DNA of 64,000 bases from an uncultured Sphingomonadaceae bacterium (GCA_947493195.1 CANLQG010000002.1:186001-250000); one strand, 5' to 3'. Counted from the first letter of the stretch, positions 24,072-33,768 are shown. Program-made: numbers and translations. The notes: generated from the sequence alone by a model not told the origin.

Positions 24072-24991
24072 TGGCGCTGGGCCCCGTCATACGTCGCGGC
24101 AGCCCGCGCTTCGGCAGTTCCGCCTCGCGCATGTTGCCGCAGGCGCGCATTGCCGGACCGATGCCCTGGGTGATCGCCATCATGATCGCGCTGACGGTGA
24201 TGGCCGCGGGCGCAGGCCTTTCACTGAGCAATGTGGCCGCCAACGCCCGTGCAGAGATTGCCGGCGGAGTGACCGTGCAGGTGGTGGAAGGCGCCCCTGC
24301 CGCGCGTGAACGGCAGGCGCAGCGCGCCGTCATCTTTCTTACAGGGCGCGAGGACGTGCTTTCCGTTCGCCGCGTCCCGGACGAGGAACTTGCTGCCCTG
24401 CTGGAGCCGTGGCTGGGAGATTCGGCAAGCCAGAGCGAGGCCGTGCCCACCCCGGCCCTTATCGACGTGAGACTCTCCGGCCCGGTGACGGGCCGACGGC
24501 TGCGAGACCTGCGCGCGGAACTGGTGCGCGAGGTGCCGGCCGCCCGGCTGGACGCGCAGGCTGGCTGGCTTGCCCCGGTGTTCGATGCCATCCGTTCGCT
24601 GCAATACCTCGCCATCGGGCTGGTCGTGCTCCTGGCGTTGACCAGTATCGCTGCCGTGTGGCTGGCTGCGCGCAGTGCGCTAGGCTCCAACCGCGATACG
24701 ATCGAGGTAATCCACCACCTTGGTGGAACCGACGGGCAGATCGCTCGCATTTTCCAGCGCTCAATCGGGATGGACGCTTCGCTCGGCGGCGCTGCCGGCC
24801 TGGCGCTGGGCGTGGGTGCGATGTTCGTGCTGGGACAGCAATTCGCCGCGCTCGGTTCAGGCCTTGTGGCGGGCGGCTCGCTATCGCTTGGGGACTGGCT
24901 GGCTATAGCTGCCGTGCCACTGGCAGGTGTTCTGCTGGCGATCCTGACCGCGCGGATCACCGTGACCGGCGCGTTGAGGAGAATGTTGTGA
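24071..24991 (+). CDS. ftsX: Cell-division permease-like protein FtsX
   Basis: Membrane partner of FtsE, 306 residues. One N-terminal helix (about 33-55) is followed by a periplasmic domain of about 110 residues and then three C-terminal helices with the FtsX/MacB fold (IGLVVLLALTSIAAVWLAARSAL, then two more). It passes ATP-driven movement to cell-wall hydrolases. The sequence GGTDGQIARIFQRS is the cytoplasmic coupling region. Position directly after ftsE makes the call secure. Its stop overlaps the GTG of the next gene. Confidence 0.9.
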   Translation: MALGPVIRRGSPRFGSSASRMLPQARIAGPMPWVIAIMIALTVMAAGAGLSLSNVAANARAEIAGGVTVQVVEGAPAARERQAQRAVIFLTGREDVLSVRRVPDEELAALLEPWLGDSASQSEAVPTPALIDVRLSGPVTGRRLRDLRAELVREVPAARLDAQAGWLAPVFDAIRSLQYLAIGLVVLLALTSIAAVWLAARSALGSNRDTIEVIHHLGGTDGQIARIFQRSIGMDASLGGAAGLALGVGAMFVLGQQFAALGSGLVAGGSLSLGDWLAIAAVPLAGVLLAILTARITVTGALRRML

Positions 24992-25518
24992 CCTTTCGCC
25001 GCATCCTTGCCCTGCCGCTGATCGCCTGGGCGCTGGGCTTCATCTGGTTCGCCGTTGCCCTGCCCCAACCCGCGCCGCAATCGCGCACAGATGCTATTGT
25101 CGTGCCCACCGGCAGCGGTGGACGGATCGAGCGGGGGCTGGAAATGCTGCAGGCCGGCGCGGCCCGGCAAATGCTGGTGACGGGCGTGGACGCCAGCGTG
25201 CGACCGGGCGAGTTCGTGGCCGAGTACGCCGTGCCGCAAAGGGTGATGGACTGCTGCGTGACGCTTGGCTTTTCCGCCCTAGACACCCGCGGCAACGCGC
25301 GTGAGACGGCGCAATGGCTGGACGAACGCGGCTACACCTCGCTGCGCCTGGTGACCGCGGACTGGCACATGCGCCGGGCCGCCGCCGAATTGCAGGGCCA
25401 GTTGCCCGACAATATCTCCGTGCTGCGCGACGCGGTCCGCTCTCAGCCCAGCCTTGGCACGCTGATCGTCGAGTATCACAAGCTCATTGCCGTGAAGACA
25501 CTGCAGGCGCTGGGATGA
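24988..25518 (+). CDS. YdcF-like (DUF218) protein
   Basis: A 176-residue protein with an N-terminal membrane anchor and a DUF218 fold: TDAIVVPTGSGGRIERGLEML, LVTGVD and DTRGNARETAQWL, with a final SLRLVTADWHMRRA segment. These motifs match the YdcF/SanA/ElyC group, in which some members affect cell-envelope synthesis; the reaction is unknown. The start is GTG at 24988, overlapping the ftsX stop, with GAGGAGA upstream at 24975-24981. The stop overlaps plsC, so ftsE-ftsX-ydcF-plsC form one unit. Confidence 0.82.
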   Translation: MTFRRILALPLIAWALGFIWFAVALPQPAPQSRTDAIVVPTGSGGRIERGLEMLQAGAARQMLVTGVDASVRPGEFVAEYAVPQRVMDCCVTLGFSALDTRGNARETAQWLDERGYTSLRLVTADWHMRRAAAELQGQLPDNISVLRDAVRSQPSLGTLIVEYHKLIAVKTLQALG

Positions 25519-26234
25519 TCTACCTGCGCAACATTGCCTTTTACCTGACCTTCTACGGCGGCTCGATCGTCATGGTTATCCTTGCCGTCCTGGCGGCGCG
25601 GGTTGCACCCGGCCGCGTTCGGGGCGTGTGCGACAACTGGTCCGCGCTGCATCGCTGGGCCTGCGAGAAGCTACTCGGAATACACGCGGTAGAGACCGGA
25701 CAGAGGCCCGATTACCGCGCCTTCTATGCCATCAAGCACGAGAGTTTTTTCGAAGCGATCGACCTCCCGCACGGTTTCGATCACCCCGCCCTGTTCGCCA
25801 AGCAGGAGCTGTTCGATATTCCCGGCTGGGGTACTGCCGCGCGGGAATACGGCGTGATTCCCGTGGCGCGCGAGGAAGGGGCCAAGGCGCTGCGCACGAT
25901 GATCCGTGAAGCAAACCGCTTCGTCGGCGAAGGCCGCCCGATCGTGATCTTTCCCGAAGGTACCCGCGTACCCCATGGCACCCAGCCAAAACTGGGGGCA
26001 GGCTTCGCCGCGCTTTACAAGTTGCTCGGCTTGCCGGTGGTGCCCGTCGCGGTGGATAGTGGCCCCAATTACCACCGTCGGTGGAAGCGCCCCGGCACGA
26101 TAACCTATCATTTCGGCGAGCCGATCGAGCCGGGCCTGTCGCGTCCCGAAATCGAGGCGCGCACCCACGCGGCGATGAACGCACTCAACAATATGCCGCA
26201 GGTCGAGCCGCCCCCGGAAGGGGACAGCGCCTAG
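25515..26234 (+). CDS. plsC: 1-acyl-sn-glycerol-3-phosphate acyltransferase
   Basis: Acyltransferase of 239 residues that adds the second acyl chain to make phosphatidic acid. After an N-terminal membrane helix it has the catalytic KHESFFE motif near residue 75, a HxxxxE variant of the usual HxxxxD, as seen in many alphaproteobacterial PlsC proteins. The glycerol-phosphate motif IFPEGTRVP lies near 155 and VVPVAVDSG near 176. The start ATG at 25515 overlaps the preceding stop. Its 3' end overlaps the convergent Nmad3-like gene by four bases. Confidence 0.88.
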   Translation: MIYLRNIAFYLTFYGGSIVMVILAVLAARVAPGRVRGVCDNWSALHRWACEKLLGIHAVETGQRPDYRAFYAIKHESFFEAIDLPHGFDHPALFAKQELFDIPGWGTAAREYGVIPVAREEGAKALRTMIREANRFVGEGRPIVIFPEGTRVPHGTQPKLGAGFAALYKLLGLPVVPVAVDSGPNYHRRWKRPGTITYHFGEPIEPGLSRPEIEARTHAAMNALNNMPQVEPPPEGDSA

Positions 26235-26962
26235 CTTTCGATTTCGGCGATGATTCCAGCCAGCCACCGCCGTGCGTCCTCGCGCTCTCCGATATCAGCC
26301 ACGAATTCCTGCCCCCGCGCCACGCTTTGCAGGCGATCACCTTCGCGCCAGCGATCCGCCCGGTCGTGATAGGATAGCCCCGTTTCGCGCAGCCAGCCGG
26401 GAACGCGCCACATGCTGGGCGGCCCCTCCGCCACAGTCAGGCGCAAGCCATCGCTGGCGCGACTGGCCGTACATCCCTTGCCAAGATAAACCGTATCATT
26501 CGCGGCGTGCAGACCGATAGCGTGGGGCACGCCCAGTCGGACCAGCTCCGCCAGCCGTGCCGGGGCCGCGCTGTTCAGCGGCAACACTTCCTCCACCTGT
26601 AGGTAAGCGAAGATGCGATGGTGCGGCTTGCCGTCCTGCTCCCGGAACAGGCCGAAGAACACAAATGTGTCGCCAACGCCGACTCCTTGCCGTTCGAGAT
26701 GAGTCTGCGCTGCGCCGCACTGGCCGAGGATGGCACGCCCGCCTTTCAGGAACATCGGATCGTGGTGGCAAAGGTCGTCCGCGCCCAGCTTTCCGCGACT
26801 GGCGGCATGGGCCAGTTCGCCCAGTCCCAGGTCCCCGTAACTGGTGCGCGAAAGCCCGCAGCTTGCCGGAATTGGCAGGCTTTTCGGGCGCTTATCCACC
26901 ACCGGCGAGGGACCCCCTCCGGCAGAAGAATCGAAACCTTTGCGGCTCAGGACCATTCTCAT
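26231..26962 (-). CDS. Nmad3-like protein (nucleotide-modification-associated domain 3)
   Basis: A 243-residue protein whose opening MVLSRKGFDSSAGGGPSPV followed by KSLPIP matches the start of Nmad3 proteins, a family linked by gene context to DNA base modification. Further conserved-looking elements are FVFFGLFREQDGKPHHRIFAYLQVEEV and LAANDTVYLG-type strands. No modification partner genes are nearby; it sits alone between plsC and putA. ATG at 26962 is preferred over TTG at 26965. Whether the chromosomal copy acts on DNA or on free nucleotides is unknown. Confidence 0.72.
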   Translation of the reverse strand: MRMVLSRKGFDSSAGGGPSPVVDKRPKSLPIPASCGLSRTSYGDLGLGELAHAASRGKLGADDLCHHDPMFLKGGRAILGQCGAAQTHLERQGVGVGDTFVFFGLFREQDGKPHHRIFAYLQVEEVLPLNSAAPARLAELVRLGVPHAIGLHAANDTVYLGKGCTASRASDGLRLTVAEGPPSMWRVPGWLRETGLSYHDRADRWREGDRLQSVARGQEFVADIGEREDARRWLAGIIAEIES

Positions 26963-27029
26963 CAATCACGCCCTAGCCAATGGCACGGCCTCGCTACACC
27001 CTCGACTTTGCTTGATAACTTCGGAAACC

Positions 27030-30000
27030 ATGTCCATGTCCCACCCGATGCCACTAGACAGAACCGCACTTCGCAACGCCTATCGCCAGGACGAGGATAC
27101 CTGCATTGCCGAACGCATGGAGCAAGCCTCCATCGTCAACCAGCTGCACGAGAAATCGGCAGACATTGCTGGCAAGCTGATTCTCGAGGCGCGAAAACGC
27201 GAAAGCAGCGGCCTGGATGCCTTCCTGCACAGCTATGGCCTCAACACGGATGAGGGCATCGCGTTGATGTGCCTTGCCGAGGCATTGCTGCGCGTGCCGG
27301 ACGAGGAAACCGCCGACGCGCTGATCCGCGACAAGGTGGCGACGCAGGACTGGGCCGAACATATCGGCGAGAGTGGTAGCGTCTTCGTAAATGCGGCGAC
27401 CTTCTCGCTCATGCTGACGGGCGAGGTTCTGCGCGGTGGCAAGAGCCAGGAAAAAGGCCTCGCCAACGCATTGCGCCGGGCGACGGGCCGCATGGGTGAG
27501 CCGGTCATCCGCAACGCCACCTGGCAGGCCATGCGCATCATCGGCGGGCAGTTCGTCTATGCCCGTACCATCGAGGAAGCGATGGGCCGTGCCAAACCGG
27601 AAAAGAAGCGCGGCCTGACGCACAGCTTCGATATGCTGGGCGAAGCGGCGATGACCTTCCCCGATGCCGAGCGTTACCGCGAAGCCTATGCCGATGCCAT
27701 CACGCGGCTGGCGAAGGAACCGGGCGATGTGCACACAGGCCCCGGCATTTCGGTGAAGCTTTCAGCGCTCTACCCCAAGTACGACTATGCCCATGCCAAG
27801 GCCGCGCACGACGCGATCGTGCCGATCGTGCGCGAACTGGCCGTGCAGGCGCGCGAGGCGAACATCCACTTCACCGTCGATGCCGAGGAAGCGGAGCGCC
27901 TGGAACTGAGCCTCGACATCATCGAGACGCTGATCAAGGACGACGACCTGTTCGACAACGGCACGGAGGAAGGCTGGACCGGCTTTGGCCTCGCCATCCA
28001 GGCATATCAGAAGCGCGGTGTTCCTCTGTGTCGCTGGATCTCCAAGCTGGCCCGCCGGAACGAGCGCCGGCTGTTCGTGCGGCTGGTGAAGGGTGCCTAC
28101 TGGGATGCCGAGATCAAGCTGTCGCAGGTGGGCGGGCACAAGGATTTCCCGGTGTTCACCCGCAAGGTGGCGACCGACGTCTCGTTTCTCGCCTGCGCCA
28201 ATGAACTGCTGAAGGCGGACGATTCCATCTACCCCGCTTTCGCCACGCACAATGCCTACACCATCGGCGCGATCAAGGCGATGGCGGGCGATACCCCGTT
28301 CGAATTTCAGCGCCTGCACGGCATGGGAGAGGAAGTGTACGGGGCGCTCGCCAAGATGGAAGGCGACAAGAAGACGCCCGTTCGCATCTATGCGCCAGTG
28401 GGCGGTCACAAGGAACTGCTCGCCTACCTGGTGCGCCGCCTGCTGGAAAACGGCGCGAACTCCAGTTTCGTGAACCGCATGGCCGATGCCGATGTGCCGG
28501 TCGAAGAACTTGTAACCAACCCGATCAGCGATCTTGCCGCGATGCGTCCCTATCGCAACCCGGCGATCCCGCTGCCGATCGACATCTATCCCAACCGTCG
28601 CAATTCGCTGGGCGTGGACCTCGCCCATCCGCCTGAATTCGAGGAACTGCAGGAAAAGCTGGCCTACTGGCGCGCCGATCATCCCGTCGCCCGCCCCACG
28701 CTGATGGCCAATGTCGAGCACGAGAAGATCGAAGTGCGCGCCCCGCAATCGGGCAAGGTCGTGGGCCACCAGGTGATGGCCAGCGAGCGCGACGTCGATC
28801 TTGCCCTGGCCCGCGCCACGGCGGCGCAGCCGATGTGGGACGCGCTGGGAGGCCAGGCCCGTGCTGATCTGCTGATCAAGGCGTCGGACCTGCTGGAAGA
28901 GAACATGGCCCGCTTCATGGACCTGTGCCGCCGCGAGGCTGGCAAGACCATGATGGACGGCGTGCTCGAAGTGCGCGAAGCCGTGGACTTCCTGCGCTAT
29001 TATGCGTGCGAGGCTCGGATGCTGTTCGGCGCGCCCCAGCCGCTGCCCGGCCCGACTGGCGAGCAGAACCTGCTACGCCTGCACGGGCGCGGCGTGTTCG
29101 CCACCATCTCCCCATGGAACTTCCCGTTGGCAATCTTCATGGGCCCGGCTGCCGCCGCCCTTGCCGCGGGCAACACCGTGGTTGCCAAGCCTGCCGAGCA
29201 GACCCCTCTGATCGCCGCGCTGGCAATCGACCTGTGTCACGAAGCCGGCATTCCCAAGGATGTGCTCCAGTTGCTTCCGGGCGATGGCAAGGTTGGCGCT
29301 GCGCTCACGTCCGATCCGCGCGTAACAGGCGTGGCCTTTACCGGCTCCACCGGCACGGCCCATGCCATCAACCGATCGCTGGCAGCGCGCCCCGGCGCCA
29401 TCGGCACGTTGATTGCGGAAACCGGCGGTATGAACGCGATGGTGGTCGATTCCTCGGCGCTTCCAGAACAGGTGACGCGCGATGTCGTCGCCTCTGCATT
29501 CCAGAGCGCGGGCCAGCGCTGCTCGGCGCTGCGCGTGCTCTATTTGCAGGACGACGTGGCGGACGAAATGCTGGAAATGATCAAGGGCGCGTTCAAGGCG
29601 CTGGTGATCGGCGATCCGGCAAATCTCGAAACCGACGTCGGCCCCGTGATCGACGCCGAAGCGCGCGAGAAGCTGCAGGACCACGTGCAGGAAATGATCG
29701 ATGCAGGCTTCCCCGTCTGGCGTCGCTCGATGCCGACCGACTGCGAGAATGGCCATTTCTTCTCGCCCACCATCATCGAGATCGGTTCCATCCTCGACCT
29801 CGACGAAGAGCAGTTCGGCCCCATCCTGCACGTCTGCCGCTATCCCGCTGGCGGGCTGGGCAAGGTGCTGGATGACATCAATTCAACCGGCTACGGACTG
29901 ACGCTTGGCCTGCACAGCCGGATCGACGAGACGCGCCGCTTTGTGGAAGCGCGCGCCAAGGTCGGCAACTTCTACGTCAACCGCAACCAGATCGGCGCGG

Positions 30001-30155
30001 TAGTTGGCAGCCAGCCCTTCGGTGGCGAAGGCCTGTCCGGCACCGGCCCCAAGGCCGGCGGCCCGCACTACGTAACGCGGTTTGCTACAGAGCGGGTGAC
30101 GACCATCGATACGACGGCCGCGGGCGGTAATGCGAGCTTGCTAGCGGGGGGTTGA
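27030..30155 (+). CDS. putA: Bifunctional proline dehydrogenase / P5C dehydrogenase PutA
   Basis: A 1041-residue enzyme converting proline to glutamate in two steps. The FAD-dependent proline dehydrogenase barrel lies at about 150-480 (GPGISVKLSALYPKYDYAH, IYAPVGGHKELLAYLVRRLLENG and NSSFVNRM). The NAD-dependent P5C dehydrogenase lies at about 500-1000, with FTGSTGTA near 770 and the catalytic Cys in SAGQRCSALRVLY near 831. There is no N-terminal ribbon-helix-helix domain, so it cannot repress its own gene; that is the minimal form common in alphaproteobacteria. Start at 27030 gives a natural N-terminus; the upstream frame lies under the Nmad3 gene. Confidence 0.95.
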   Translation: MSMSHPMPLDRTALRNAYRQDEDTCIAERMEQASIVNQLHEKSADIAGKLILEARKRESSGLDAFLHSYGLNTDEGIALMCLAEALLRVPDEETADALIRDKVATQDWAEHIGESGSVFVNAATFSLMLTGEVLRGGKSQEKGLANALRRATGRMGEPVIRNATWQAMRIIGGQFVYARTIEEAMGRAKPEKKRGLTHSFDMLGEAAMTFPDAERYREAYADAITRLAKEPGDVHTGPGISVKLSALYPKYDYAHAKAAHDAIVPIVRELAVQAREANIHFTVDAEEAERLELSLDIIETLIKDDDLFDNGTEEGWTGFGLAIQAYQKRGVPLCRWISKLARRNERRLFVRLVKGAYWDAEIKLSQVGGHKDFPVFTRKVATDVSFLACANELLKADDSIYPAFATHNAYTIGAIKAMAGDTPFEFQRLHGMGEEVYGALAKMEGDKKTPVRIYAPVGGHKELLAYLVRRLLENGANSSFVNRMADADVPVEELVTNPISDLAAMRPYRNPAIPLPIDIYPNRRNSLGVDLAHPPEFEELQEKLAYWRADHPVARPTLMANVEHEKIEVRAPQSGKVVGHQVMASERDVDLALARATAAQPMWDALGGQARADLLIKASDLLEENMARFMDLCRREAGKTMMDGVLEVREAVDFLRYYACEARMLFGAPQPLPGPTGEQNLLRLHGRGVFATISPWNFPLAIFMGPAAAALAAGNTVVAKPAEQTPLIAALAIDLCHEAGIPKDVLQLLPGDGKVGAALTSDPRVTGVAFTGSTGTAHAINRSLAARPGAIGTLIAETGGMNAMVVDSSALPEQVTRDVVASAFQSAGQRCSALRVLYLQDDVADEMLEMIKGAFKALVIGDPANLETDVGPVIDAEAREKLQDHVQEMIDAGFPVWRRSMPTDCENGHFFSPTIIEIGSILDLDEEQFGPILHVCRYPAGGLGKVLDDINSTGYGLTLGLHSRIDETRRFVEARAKVGNFYVNRNQIGAVVGSQPFGGEGLSGTGPKAGGPHYVTRFATERVTTIDTTAAGGNASLLAGG

Positions 30156-30184
30156 GCGGGACGTCAATTCACGACCTGCAAGCG

Positions 30185-30727
30185 TCATTTCGTCGATTGA
30201 AAGTCCGAGGCTGTTTTCCGTACCTGTCCAAGGACGGCGGACAGCTTTCGCCCGTCATGTCCGAGTTCTTTCAGCCGGCTCTCGGCTGTCGCCTGATCGA
30301 TCACGTCCACGGCAGAGTGCGCTTGGCGCGCCCGGATCGATAGAGTGCGCAAGACAACCAGCCATCTGCCATCTGGTTCGACCGAAATTGATAGATGGCC
30401 ATGACAAAGCCGGGTGCGAAATGCTTCGTGTCGGTCCCGATAATGCATCAGGGTTGTAGACGCGCCGTGGCCAATATTTGCAAATGCCCCTTGTGAACCA
30501 ATTGCCTCGGCCAGATCTTCGAAGCGTTGACCGATCAAATGGCGCAGGCGCACCTTCGCATCTGCAGGCTTGGCTTCATCCAACGCGAAGAGGGTCTTGG
30601 TGACCGCATGTTCGACTGCTGAGAAATGATGCATGCACTCGCCACGCCAGGCATTGACTTCGGCGTAGATCGCTTTCCAATCGATCACAAATGGTGTCAG
30701 GCCTGCTTGTTCGGGAATGGCGTTCAT
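30185..30727 (-). CDS. Hypothetical protein
   Basis: A 180-residue soluble protein without a recognised domain. It is helical, with AWRGECMHHFSAVEHAVTKTLFAL and a region KVRLRHLIGQRFEDLAEAIG; the two His pairs may be structural. It lies alone between putA and dcd, reading leftward, with no operon partner. The promoter would lie in the 173-base gap before dcd, which shows no other feature. Codon use looks less GC-rich than that of its neighbours, so recent acquisition is possible. Confidence 0.5.
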   Translation of the reverse strand: MNAIPEQAGLTPFVIDWKAIYAEVNAWRGECMHHFSAVEHAVTKTLFALDEAKPADAKVRLRHLIGQRFEDLAEAIGSQGAFANIGHGASTTLMHYRDRHEAFRTRLCHGHLSISVEPDGRWLVVLRTLSIRARQAHSAVDVIDQATAESRLKELGHDGRKLSAVLGQVRKTASDFQSTK

Positions 30728-30900
30728 CTCGGCAGGATAATTTCAAAGCTGTTTCAAAAAGATTATTCTTCATCTGGACGTGGCCTGAGGCGACCTCGTG
30801 AGATCAATCGTCGTTCGATCCGACCGCTCACCTCGCTCGGAAAGGGGGATAACCATCCTGCGCGCTTGCCCCCGCTCCACAGTTCGGGAATCCCTCCTTT

Positions 30901-31455
30901 ATGGCGATTCTTTCAGACAAGTGGATTCGGGAACAGGCAACGTCGCACGGCATGATCGAGCCGTTCGTCGAGGCGCAGCGGCGGGATGGGTGCATCTCCT
31001 ACGGCCTGTCGAGCTTTGGCTATGACGCGCGCGTGGCGCCGGAGTTCAAGATCTTCACCAACGTCAATTCGGCGGTGGTCGACCCCAAGAACTTCGACGG
31101 CGACAGCCTGGTGGACCGCGAGACCGATGTCTGCATCATCCCGCCCAACTCCTTCGCCCTTGCCCGCACGGTGGAATATTTCCGCATCCCGGAAGACGTG
31201 CTGGTGATCTGTCTTGGCAAGAGCACCTATGCACGCTGCGGAATCATCGTGAACGTCACCCCGCTGGAGCCGGGCTGGGAAGGCCACGTGACGCTGGAAT
31301 TTTCCAACACCACGCCCCTTCCCGCCAGGATCTACGCCAACGAAGGCGCCTGCCAGTTCCTGTTCCTGCAGGGCAACGAGCGCCCCGAAGTCACCTATGC
31401 CGACCGCGCTGGCAAGTACATGGGCCAGCGCGGGGTCACGCTGCCACGGCTGTAA
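30901..31455 (+). CDS. dcd: dCTP deaminase
   Basis: A 184-residue enzyme converting dCTP to dUTP for thymidylate synthesis. Conserved features are the opening [11 protein letters not shown], the [13 protein letters not shown] strand, the catalytic Glu in [26 protein letters not shown] and the C-terminal nucleotide-clamping tail [13 protein letters not shown]. Length equals the trimeric bacterial enzyme. The gene stands alone; an inverted repeat follows. Confidence 0.95.
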   Translation: MAILSDKWIREQATSHGMIEPFVEAQRRDGCISYGLSSFGYDARVAPEFKIFTNVNSAVVDPKNFDGDSLVDRETDVCIIPPNSFALARTVEYFRIPEDVLVICLGKSTYARCGIIVNVTPLEPGWEGHVTLEFSNTTPLPARIYANEGACQFLFLQGNERPEVTYADRAGKYMGQRGVTLPRL

Positions 31456-31458
31456 AGC

Positions 31459-31492
31459 GCCTTTCGCACCCGCCGCGGCAGATACGAAAGGC
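31459..31492. terminator. Inverted repeat between convergent dcd and receptor genes
   Basis: GCCTTTCG (31459-31466) and CGAAAGGC (31485-31492) form a perfect eight-base stem with an 18-base loop in the 45-base gap between convergent genes. There is no long T-run, but the position suits a shared terminator. Confidence 0.4.
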
Positions 31493-31500
31493 TAATCTTA

Positions 31501-33669
31501 CTAGAAGCTCGCCCGCGCCGTCAGCTTGAAATTGCGCCCGACCATAGGCACGAAATCCTTCGTGAAGCTGGTATGACGGCGGCCTTCGGCATCGAAGATA
31601 TTATCCACCTGTGCGATGATCGTCAGGTTCTCGCGCCCTTCGAACGGGTGCCAGCCCAGCGAAGCGTTGACCATCGTGAAACCGTCGGTCGGTGTCTCGA
31701 ACGGGGCCACTTTGGTCTGGCTGTCGTACCATTCCACTTCGCCGCGCAGGTCGAAGTGCTCCCAGCGACCTTCCAAGGCACCATAGAGGCTGAGCGGTGG
31801 GACACGCGGCGCATTGGTGCCGTCATCCAGCTCCACGCGGGTATAGGCACCGCGCACGTCGCCCAGCAGGGAGAAATCCCTGCCCTCGATCAGCGGGAAG
31901 GTAATCTGCGCTTCGGCGCCCCACTGGTCGGCATCCTGTTGCAGGAAGGCGAAGACCGGCAGCTCGTCCTCTTCCTCGCCCGTACCGGCGAGGTAGATGA
32001 AATCGTCGAACCAGTTGCGATAGACGCTGGCGTTGACCTTCACTTCGCCGATTTCGCCGCGAACGTAGCCTTCCGCGCCCCAACTGCGCTCTATATCGAG
32101 TGCCGGGTTGCCGATCTCGAACTGCTGCGTGGCGATATGCGGTCCTTCGGCGAACAGTTCGGCAGCGGTCGGTGCGCGTTCGGTGTGGGAGACGTTCAGG
32201 CCTGCACGGAAGTCTTCGAAAAGCGTGTATCCGCCGCCGACCGACGCGGATACGGTGTCGAATTCCCGTTCGAGGCCTAGAGTGGACGCTTCGATCTCGG
32301 TATTCTCGTAACGCGCGCCGGCTTCCAGCTCGAACGGGCCGAAATAGAATTCCTGCAGGGTGAACAGGGCTATCGTCTCGACATTGTTGGGCGGGATGTA
32401 GGCTTCTGCCCCGGTGGCGACGAAATCCTGCGCCGAAAACTGCAGACCGGTTGCGCCGCCCCAGCCGCCGCGGCGCGATTGGGCCAGTTCCACGCGGCCC
32501 TCGACACCCTTTACCTCAAACACGGTGCCAACCTCGGCACCTTCGAACTCGGTGTGGGTGTAGTCGGAGAACCCGATCCGCGACTGGACGGAATCGAAGA
32601 ACCCGTCGCCAAGATCGATATCGGCACGGAAATCGGCGCGATAGCGGCGCAGGCCGACGGAAACAGCTTCTTCGCCCTCCTCTCCAAGTTCCTCGTCGTG
32701 TTCTTCATCACCATGCTCTTCCTCGCCGTGGTGATGGCCCGCACCGGGCGCGCCCGGGACGCCGTAACTGGTGTCGTAATAGTCGAACGATACGCCGAAA
32801 TTGCTCTGACCCGAAAAGAAGGCGATACCCGTGCCGGCAGACCAGGTCTCGGTATAGGTGTTAGGCACGATGCCGGCGATATTGGCCGCCTCGCGCAGTT
32901 CCTCGGCCTCCTCGAACTCGCCCTCTTCCTCTTCCTCGGCGGCGTCGGCCAGCAGGTCTGCACGCAGATCGTCGGAAGCGGCAAAGCCCGGAATCTCGAT
33001 ATCGTCGGTATTGCGATACGATCCATCGACGTGGAACACGATGTTGTCGGTCACCTTGGTATCGAGCGAAATTCCACCTTCCCAAAGCCCGGTGGCGCTA
33101 TCCACGCCGCCCAGCAGGTCGACGTGGAACGCCTCGTCCGGCACGCCGGGGGGAATGCGCTTGGTAATCACGTTCACCGCGCCGCCAATGGCCTGGCTGC
33201 CGTACAGCAGAACGGCAGGCCCGCGCAGCACCTCGATGCGTTCGGCGATCAGCGGATCGACTGCCACCGCGTGATCGTCCGACGCGCCGGAGGCGTCGAT
33301 CGTGCCAATACCGTCGATCAGCACACGAACGCGGTCACCGCCGAAACCACGCAGGATGGGACGCGATGCGCCGGGCGAAAAACCGCTCGCCTCGACACCC
33401 GGCAGGCTCGCCAGGATATCGCCGACCTGACCCGAGCTTTCGCGCTGCAGAGCCATCCCGGTCAGGACCGAAGTGCCCGCGACAACATCCAGCCGGTCGA
33501 CGCCGCTGGCAGTGACATAAATGGCGCCGTGAAAATCGTCGTTCGCGGGTTCACCGCGCTCGCCTGTGATCTCCACTTCCTCCGATGCGGGTTGCTGCGG
33601 CGCCTCCTGCGCCAGGGCATGGGCTGGAACAACGACACTTGCCAGAAGCAGGGCGGACTTGCGGACCAT
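31501..33669 (-). CDS. TonB-dependent receptor with His/Glu-rich loop (ZnuD-like)
   Basis: Outer-membrane receptor of 722 residues. It has a signal peptide ending HALAQ and a plug domain with GDILASLPGVEASGFSPG, ILRGFGGDRVRVLIDG and ERIEVLRGPAVLLYGSQAIGG, then a 22-strand barrel ending in Phe. Around residues 308-327 a predicted external loop is packed with His, Glu and Asp (GHHHGEEEHGDEEHDEE); an acidic loop precedes it near 240. His-rich loops of this kind occur in the zinc receptor ZnuD, so zinc or another divalent cation is the likely cargo. Start at 33669 is chosen for the signal peptide. Confidence 0.87.
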   Translation of the reverse strand: MVRKSALLLASVVVPAHALAQEAPQQPASEEVEITGERGEPANDDFHGAIYVTASGVDRLDVVAGTSVLTGMALQRESSGQVGDILASLPGVEASGFSPGASRPILRGFGGDRVRVLIDGIGTIDASGASDDHAVAVDPLIAERIEVLRGPAVLLYGSQAIGGAVNVITKRIPPGVPDEAFHVDLLGGVDSATGLWEGGISLDTKVTDNIVFHVDGSYRNTDDIEIPGFAASDDLRADLLADAAEEEEEGEFEEAEELREAANIAGIVPNTYTETWSAGTGIAFFSGQSNFGVSFDYYDTSYGVPGAPGAGHHHGEEEHGDEEHDEELGEEGEEAVSVGLRRYRADFRADIDLGDGFFDSVQSRIGFSDYTHTEFEGAEVGTVFEVKGVEGRVELAQSRRGGWGGATGLQFSAQDFVATGAEAYIPPNNVETIALFTLQEFYFGPFELEAGARYENTEIEASTLGLEREFDTVSASVGGGYTLFEDFRAGLNVSHTERAPTAAELFAEGPHIATQQFEIGNPALDIERSWGAEGYVRGEIGEVKVNASVYRNWFDDFIYLAGTGEEEDELPVFAFLQQDADQWGAEAQITFPLIEGRDFSLLGDVRGAYTRVELDDGTNAPRVPPLSLYGALEGRWEHFDLRGEVEWYDSQTKVAPFETPTDGFTMVNASLGWHPFEGRENLTIIAQVDNIFDAEGRRHTSFTKDFVPMVGRNFKLTARASF

Positions 33670-33698
33670 TCGGAAAACTCTCTCACTGTTTGCGTGAT

Positions 33699-33709
33699 GA
33701 TGTAACATC
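33699..33709. promoter_or_regulatory. Palindrome upstream of the TonB receptor, possible metal-regulator site
   Basis: GATGT-A-ACATC is a perfect 5-1-5 palindrome 30 bases before the receptor start. It is shorter than a full Zur or Fur box but is placed where an operator would overlap the promoter. A Zur-type role would fit the receptor's zinc-like loop. Confidence 0.3.
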
Positions 33710-33768
33710 GCGCATCTAGGGGATGGCCTCTGAACGTCAAGTGAGCATGTGCGGAAAAAGTCGGAGAG

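Noticed and set aside
26844..27029. N-terminal extension of PutA from the earlier start
   Set aside because: The extension lies under the oppositely oriented Nmad3-like gene and adds no known domain; 27030 gives the usual PutA start.
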